Below are positions 59,783 to 64,000 of a stretch of DNA of 64,000 nt, one piece after another; position 1 is the stretch's first letter; every line of letters begins with the position of its first letter. The DNA lies in NCBI GenBank assembly GCA_949289005.1, contig CASEMQ010000007.1, forward strand, positions 1 through 64,000, written 5' to 3'. The position numbers and the translations under genes are program-made. Origin of the DNA: an uncultured Lentisphaeraceae bacterium (lineage in GTDB: Bacteria > Verrucomicrobiota > Kiritimatiellia > RFP12 > DVOR01). Below the pieces are notes generated by a model. That model did not search any database. It saw only the letters and a list, made by a program, of their open reading frames with translations, and was not told the DNA's origin.

Positions 59783-59791
59783 TGGTATTGT
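59783..59791 (+). promoter_or_regulatory. Extended -10 promoter (TGGTATTGT) of the mre operon
   Basis: TGGTATTGT ends 26 nt before the mreB ATG at 59818 and 9 nt before an earlier out-of-frame ATG at 59801. Confidence 0.6.
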
Positions 59792-59817
59792 TAGCACGTT
59801 ATGGCTAAGGAGTCTTT

Positions 59818-60852
59818 ATGCTGGGAATCTTCAAGAAACTGATGGGCGCGTTGTCGTGCGACATTGGCATTGACTTGGGCACGGCGAATACGCTGGTCTT
59901 CATCAAGGGCCAGGGGGTGGTGATTCGTGAGCCATCGGTGGTGGCGATGCAACAGGGGACGCGCAAGATATTGGCGGTGGGCGCGGAGGCGAAACGGATG
60001 TTGGGGCGCACGCCGGGGAACATCGTGGCGGTGCGGCCGATGAAGTCGGGCGTGATCGCGGACTTTGACATCACGGAGGCGATGATCCGCTATTTCATCG
60101 CGAAGGCGCGCGGGCACAAGTTGGTGCGGCCGCGCGTGGTGGTGGCCGTGCCATCGGAAATCACGGAGGTGGAGTGGCGCGCGGTGGAGGAGGCCTCGAA
60201 GCACGCGGGCGCGCGCGACGTGACGCTCATCGAGGAGCCGATGGCCGCGGCGATCGGCGTGGGGTTGCCGGTGGAGGAGCCGGCGGGCAACCTGATCGTG
60301 GATATTGGCGGCGGCACGTGCGAGGTGGCGCTGATTTCGCTGGCGGGCATCGTGCAGGCCAAGAGCGTGCGCGTGGGCGGCGACACGATGGACGATTGCA
60401 TTGTGCAGTATATGCGCCGCGTCTATAACCTGTTGATCGGCGAGCGCATGGCCGAGGACATCAAAGTCTCCATCGGCTCGGCCTATCCGTTGGATGAGGA
60501 GATGAGCATGGAGGTGCGCGGGCGCGACTTGGTGGCGGGCCTGCCGAAGACGCTCCGGGTAACCTCCGAGGAGATCCGCGAGGCGCTCAAGGATCCGGTG
60601 ACGAGTATCGTGGATGCCATCCGCATCATTCTCAACGAGGCGAAGCCCGAATTGGCGAGCGATTTGGTGGATCGCGGCATTGTGCTTTCGGGCGGTTCGT
60701 CGCTGTTGCGCGGGCTTGACAGGCTCATCGCGGCCCAGACGGGGCTGCCGGTGATTGTGGCCGACGACCCGCTTTCGGGCGTGGCCAACGGCACGGGGCG
60801 CGTGCTCGACGAGCTGGACTTCTACAAAGAACATATCGTCCACCGCCATTGA
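59818..60852 (+). CDS. mreB: Rod-shape-determining actin-like protein MreB
   Basis: 344 residues. Actin-fold nucleotide motifs: DIGIDLGTANTLVF (phosphate 1), VAVPSEITEVEWRAV, LIEEPMAAAIGVG, DIGGGTCEVALIS (phosphate 2) and GIVLSGGSSLLRGLD (adenosine). N-terminal amphipathic LGIFKKLMG for membrane attachment. AAGGAG lies 6 nt before the ATG. A 13-codon reading frame starting at 59801 overlaps the start and contains this ribosome site. Assembles the cytoskeletal filaments that direct lateral wall synthesis with MreC, MreD and PBP2, encoded directly downstream. Confidence 0.97.
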   Translation: MLGIFKKLMGALSCDIGIDLGTANTLVFIKGQGVVIREPSVVAMQQGTRKILAVGAEAKRMLGRTPGNIVAVRPMKSGVIADFDITEAMIRYFIAKARGHKLVRPRVVVAVPSEITEVEWRAVEEASKHAGARDVTLIEEPMAAAIGVGLPVEEPAGNLIVDIGGGTCEVALISLAGIVQAKSVRVGGDTMDDCIVQYMRRVYNLLIGERMAEDIKVSIGSAYPLDEEMSMEVRGRDLVAGLPKTLRVTSEEIREALKDPVTSIVDAIRIILNEAKPELASDLVDRGIVLSGGSSLLRGLDRLIAAQTGLPVIVADDPLSGVANGTGRVLDELDFYKEHIVHRH

Positions 60853-60863
60853 TGTGAGGGCCC

Positions 60864-61709
60864 ATGCGCCGTGCCCTGCGTTGGCTCCTCCCGGTTTTGG
60901 CCGTGTTGCTTTTCCTTTTGGGGGGTGGCACGGTGCGGCGCGTTTGCGCGGAAGCGCAGTATCCCTTTCAGCGGGCTTCCGGCTGGGCGCGGGGGCAGGT
61001 GACCCAACGGCTTGCCGCGGCTTGGCGCGGCCTTTGCGACGGGCCGGCGCGGCTGGACGCGGAGGCGGAGGCCGACCGTTTGCGCACGATGTTGCGCGAG
61101 GCCGACCGTTTGGCCGCCGAGAACGCCGAGCTGCGCCGTGCGTTGGGGTGGGCCCGCGGGCAGGAGGCGCGCTTGGTGGCCGCGCCGATTCTGAGCCACG
61201 GCGGCGGGTTGGGCGTGTGGCCGCGGCTGACGTTGGGGGTCGGCGCGGCGCATGGGGTGGGGCCGGGCGACGTGGTGGTGGCGCCCGAGGGGCTGGTGGG
61301 GCGGGTGGCGGAGGTGACGGCGCATACGAGCACGGTCATGCTGTTGTCGGACCCGGCCAGCCGTGTGGCGGCGGTCATCCCGGGGGTGGCCACGGGCATC
61401 GTGGAGGGAGACGCGGGGGAGGACTTTTGCGCGGATGCCGGCGAGTCGCTGCTCTACGCGCCGCGGCCGCTGGCGATGCGGTTTGTGGACAAGGACGCGG
61501 CGCTCAAGCCACGCCGGCAGACGGTGCTGACGGAGGGGAGCGGCGGGCGTTATCCCAGAGGGTTGGTCATCGGCACGTTGGTCGCGCGTAAGCGGGAAAC
61601 CTCGGATTTGTTGGCGGAGGCGTGGGTGGAGCCGGCTGTGGACCCGACGCTGCTGCGAGTGGTCTTCGTGCGGGTTCGCGGGGCGGTGGGGGGCGACGAT
61701 GCGCGCTGA
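60864..61709 (+). CDS. mreC: Rod-shape-determining protein MreC
   Basis: 281 residues. One N-terminal transmembrane helix (WLLPVLAVLLFLLGGGTV), a coiled-coil (ADRLRTMLREADRLAAENAELRR, interrupted in the middle by Ala) and two beta-barrel domains (GVGPGDVVVAPEGLVGRVAEV, TVMLLSDPASRVAAVIPG, RYPRGLVIGTLV). Periplasmic scaffold that links MreB to PBP2. Gap of 11 nt after mreB; overlaps mreD by 11 nt. Confidence 0.93.
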   Translation: MRRALRWLLPVLAVLLFLLGGGTVRRVCAEAQYPFQRASGWARGQVTQRLAAAWRGLCDGPARLDAEAEADRLRTMLREADRLAAENAELRRALGWARGQEARLVAAPILSHGGGLGVWPRLTLGVGAAHGVGPGDVVVAPEGLVGRVAEVTAHTSTVMLLSDPASRVAAVIPGVATGIVEGDAGEDFCADAGESLLYAPRPLAMRFVDKDAALKPRRQTVLTEGSGGRYPRGLVIGTLVARKRETSDLLAEAWVEPAVDPTLLRVVFVRVRGAVGGDDAR

Positions 61710-62235
61710 GCGGTTTTGGGCGGCCGTGTGGGTGACGGTGTTTTTGTCGGCGTTGGTGGGGGTGTGCTCGGCGGTGATGCCTCGGGTGCCGGCCGTGCAG
61801 TTGGCCGTGGCGCCGGCGTGGGTGGCCTGGTGGGCGCTGACGCAGAGCGCGCGGCTTGGGGCTTGGGCGGCGCTGTGGGGCGGGGCGTTGTTGGAGGCGG
61901 CGTGGGGGGTGCCGACGGGTGGGTGCGTGAGCTTTTTCCTGACGCTTTGGTTGGTAGGGCGGGTGTGGCGCGAGGCGTTGCCCGAGGAGTTGCGGCCGTT
62001 GCACGGGTTGGTCGGCGGGATGGTGTGCGCGCCGGCGTTGCGGGTGTGGCTGTGGCTGTGGGCATTGCCGTGGCTGGGGGGCGAGGGGGCCGCGCCGCTT
62101 CGGCCGGGGCTGACTGGGCTGGTGGCGGCGCCGGCGTTGGGGGCGTTGGGCGGGGGGGCCGTCTTTGCCTTGGCGCGGGCGTGCGATTTCCGGGTTTTTG
62201 CCCCGCCGAAGGAGGAGACGCGCCATGCAGGTTGA
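61699..62235 (+). CDS. mreD: Rod-shape-determining protein MreD
   Basis: 178 residues, five to six hydrophobic helices (WAAVWVTVFLSALVGVCSAV, LTQSARLGAWAALWGGALLE, GCVSFFLTLWLVG). Sequence conservation in MreD is low; size, topology and position between mreC and the PBP2 gene carry the assignment. Ends by overlapping the next start by 11 nt. Confidence 0.85.
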   Translation: MRAERFWAAVWVTVFLSALVGVCSAVMPRVPAVQLAVAPAWVAWWALTQSARLGAWAALWGGALLEAAWGVPTGGCVSFFLTLWLVGRVWREALPEELRPLHGLVGGMVCAPALRVWLWLWALPWLGGEGAAPLRPGLTGLVAAPALGALGGGAVFALARACDFRVFAPPKEETRHAG

Positions 62236-64000
62236 GGAAGGGGCGCCGCCGGAGGGCGGGGGCGTGCGGGCGTGGCGGCTGTGGGTGTTGCTGGGGCTTT
62301 TCGTCGCCGGCTTTGCCACGTTGGCGTGGCGATTGTGGCAGGTGCAGGTGTTGGACAGCCCGCGTTACGGCGCGGCGCAGTCGTTGCAAAGTTTCCGTCG
62401 CGTGGAGCATCCGGGGTTGCGTGGGCGCATCCTGGATCGCAACGGCGTGGTGTTGGCCGACAATCGCCCCGCTTATGCCGTGGCCATCTACTGCGAGGAA
62501 TTGCGTCAGCCCGGCTCGTGGGACAACACCATCCTGGCGGTGGATTCGTTGATCGATCAGTTGGCGGCACGCCTGGGGTTGCCGCGTCAGGTGACGCGCA
62601 CCGAGGTGGCCGCGCATATCCACCGTTCGCTGCCTATGCCGCTTTTGGCGTGGGAGGATGTGGACTTTCGTGCGGTGGCCTACCTTTCCGAATGGGCGGA
62701 TTTGTTGCCGGGGGTGGCCGTGTTGCCCATGCCGCGGCGTGTCTATCCGCAGGGCGCACTTGCCGCGCATGTGCTGGGCTACGTGGGCGCCACGGAGCCG
62801 GAGGACGACGGTCGCCGTTGGCACTATCGTTTGCCCGACCCGCATGGCCGCGCCGGCTTGGAGGCGCGCTACGACGACCTGCTCTCCGGATCCAGCGGCG
62901 AGGTGCTCCTGCGCGTCGATTCCCGCGGCTACACCCACGAGCGTTGGGTGAACAGCCAGGCGCGCGCCGGCAACGACCTGACGCTTACGCTTGACGCCAC
63001 GCTCCAACGTGTTGCCGAGGATGCCTTGGCCGGGCGCCCGGGAGCCGTGGTGGCGCTCGATCCTCGAAACGGTGACGTGCTGGCGTTGGCCTCAGCCCCG
63101 GCCTATGACCTCAACGCCTTCATCCCCGGCATTTCGTCCGCTGCCTGGCGCACGCTTTTGGGCGACGCCGACAAGCCGCTCATCAACCGCGCCATCCAGG
63201 CGCAGTATGCGCCCGGCTCGGTCTTCAAGCCTTTCGTGGCCATTGCCGCGCAGGCCTGTGGCTTCGACCCCGACACGCTCTACGCCTGCACCGGCATCTA
63301 CACCGAGCACCGCCAGCGCCTCCGTTGCGCCAACCGTTATGGCCACGGCGAACTCGACCTGCGCCAGGCGCTCATGCGCTCCTGCAATCCCTATTTCTGT
63401 CACATCGGCGAGCAAATTGGCTACGCGGCCATCGCCCAGGTCGCCGAGCAGGCCGGCTTTGGCGTGCGCACGGGCATCGACCTGCCCGGCGAGGCGGCCG
63501 CCCATCTGCCCTCGCCCGCATGGAAACTCCGTCGCTTCGGCCAGCCGTGGACCGTGGCCGACACCGTGCAATGCTCCATCGGCCAGGGCTTTCTCACCGC
63601 CACGCCCGTCCAAGTGGCCCATGCCGTCGGCGCCATCGCCGCGGGCGGCGCGCTCTATCGCCCCCGCCTCGTCGCCTTCGGCAAGACGCGCGGCGACCTT
63701 CAGCGCAGCCTCCCTTGGTCCCGCGACGCGCTCGATGTCGTCATCGAAGGCATGCGCATGGCCGTCCGCGCCGGTACCGGCCAGACGATGCAGGTGGAGG
63801 GCGTGGACGTGGCCGGCAAGACGGGCACGGCGGAATACATCGATCGCGGCCGCCGCCGCAAACATGCTTGGTCCGTCGCCTTCGCTCCCGCCGCCCGCCC
63901 GACCATCGTGGTCTGTGCCATGCTCGACAACGGTATCGGCGGCGGCCGCGATGCCGGCCCCGTCGTCCAAAAGGTCCTGGCAGCCCATCTCCGCGCCAAG
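62225..64000 (+). CDS. mrdA: Penicillin-binding protein 2 (transpeptidase), 3' end beyond the window
   Basis: 592 codons visible, no stop reached. N-terminal transmembrane anchor (RLWVLLGLFVAGFATLAWRL), dimerisation domain (LRGRILDRNGVVLADNRPAYAVA; GRAGLEARYDDLLSG), then the transpeptidase with S332-x2-K335 (PGSVFKPF), S386-x-N388 (RSCNPYF) and K532-T-G (VAGKTGTAEY). Typical total length is about 600-650, so little is missing. The class B PBP of the elongasome, here the last visible gene of the mreBCD-mrdA operon. Confidence 0.95.
   Translation, partial: MQVEEGAPPEGGGVRAWRLWVLLGLFVAGFATLAWRLWQVQVLDSPRYGAAQSLQSFRRVEHPGLRGRILDRNGVVLADNRPAYAVAIYCEELRQPGSWDNTILAVDSLIDQLAARLGLPRQVTRTEVAAHIHRSLPMPLLAWEDVDFRAVAYLSEWADLLPGVAVLPMPRRVYPQGALAAHVLGYVGATEPEDDGRRWHYRLPDPHGRAGLEARYDDLLSGSSGEVLLRVDSRGYTHERWVNSQARAGNDLTLTLDATLQRVAEDALAGRPGAVVALDPRNGDVLALASAPAYDLNAFIPGISSAAWRTLLGDADKPLINRAIQAQYAPGSVFKPFVAIAAQACGFDPDTLYACTGIYTEHRQRLRCANRYGHGELDLRQALMRSCNPYFCHIGEQIGYAAIAQVAEQAGFGVRTGIDLPGEAAAHLPSPAWKLRRFGQPWTVADTVQCSIGQGFLTATPVQVAHAVGAIAAGGALYRPRLVAFGKTRGDLQRSLPWSRDALDVVIEGMRMAVRAGTGQTMQVEGVDVAGKTGTAEYIDRGRRRKHAWSVAFAPAARPTIVVCAMLDNGIGGGRDAGPVVQKVLAAHLRAK

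Noticed and set aside
1-64000. CRISPR array
   Set aside because: No regularly spaced direct repeats with unique spacers and no cas genes were seen.

Overview
The window is GC-rich (roughly two thirds G+C by eye) and gene-dense, with glycan-degrading enzymes (GH2, GH20, GH35, GH123, alpha-galactosidase-like, a Tat-exported sulfatase with its radical-SAM maturase), an Mla lipid-transport operon, mreBCD-PBP2, a very large secreted LamG-type protein and an RHS remnant. This mixture fits an anaerobic, glycan-degrading Gram-negative of the PVC group, most likely a Kiritimatiellae/Verrucomicrobiota member. The assignment is inference from gene content and would need marker-gene phylogeny.

Layout. 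1-2.6 kb: small minus-strand genes of phage-like style, then tRNA-Thr(CGT). 3.0-8.9 kb: a surface-polysaccharide block with an iron-sulfur F420-hydrogenase-beta-like protein, a tiny Cys-containing ORF, a MenD-like ThDP enzyme, an SDR epimerase and a flippase; the last three are visibly lower in GC. 9.0-19.1 kb: GH20 and GH123 hexosaminidase-type enzymes, then a complete intracellular hexuronate route: KdgK, a fused mannonate dehydratase/SDR reductase, UxaC and KDPG aldolase. 19.2-30.1 kb (minus): four secreted glycosidases. 31.0-32.8 kb: a frameshifted, truncated RHS core. 33-41.1 kb (minus): CBM9-like protein, sulfatase, anSME maturase, beta-propeller, AlkA-type glycosylase, Ogt, DUF6057-like membrane protein, HAD hydrolase. 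41.3-45.6 kb: GT2, an FtsH-cytidylate kinase fusion, PurN. 46-52.3 kb: the 2088-residue secreted protein. 52.4-56.9 kb (minus): Mla-type lipid transporter with an unknown secreted protein. 57.2-59.6 kb (minus): PheT. 59.8 kb to the end: MreB, MreC, MreD and PBP2, the last cut by the window edge.

Functionally, hexosaminidases, galactosidases and sulfatase would release sugars outside the cytoplasm, and the hexuronate operon would turn glucuronate into pyruvate and glyceraldehyde-3-phosphate. No sugar transporter or dedicated regulator is visible.

The most unusual observations are: an 11-G homopolymer placed exactly in the spacer of the promoter of the giant surface protein (a probable on/off switch); an in-frame FtsH-Cmk fusion; a UxuA-SDR fusion; a perfect 28-bp palindrome inside a conserved coding region; a uniform extended -10 promoter style (TGnTAnnnT) with several apparently leaderless genes; and four families of short intergenic repeats.
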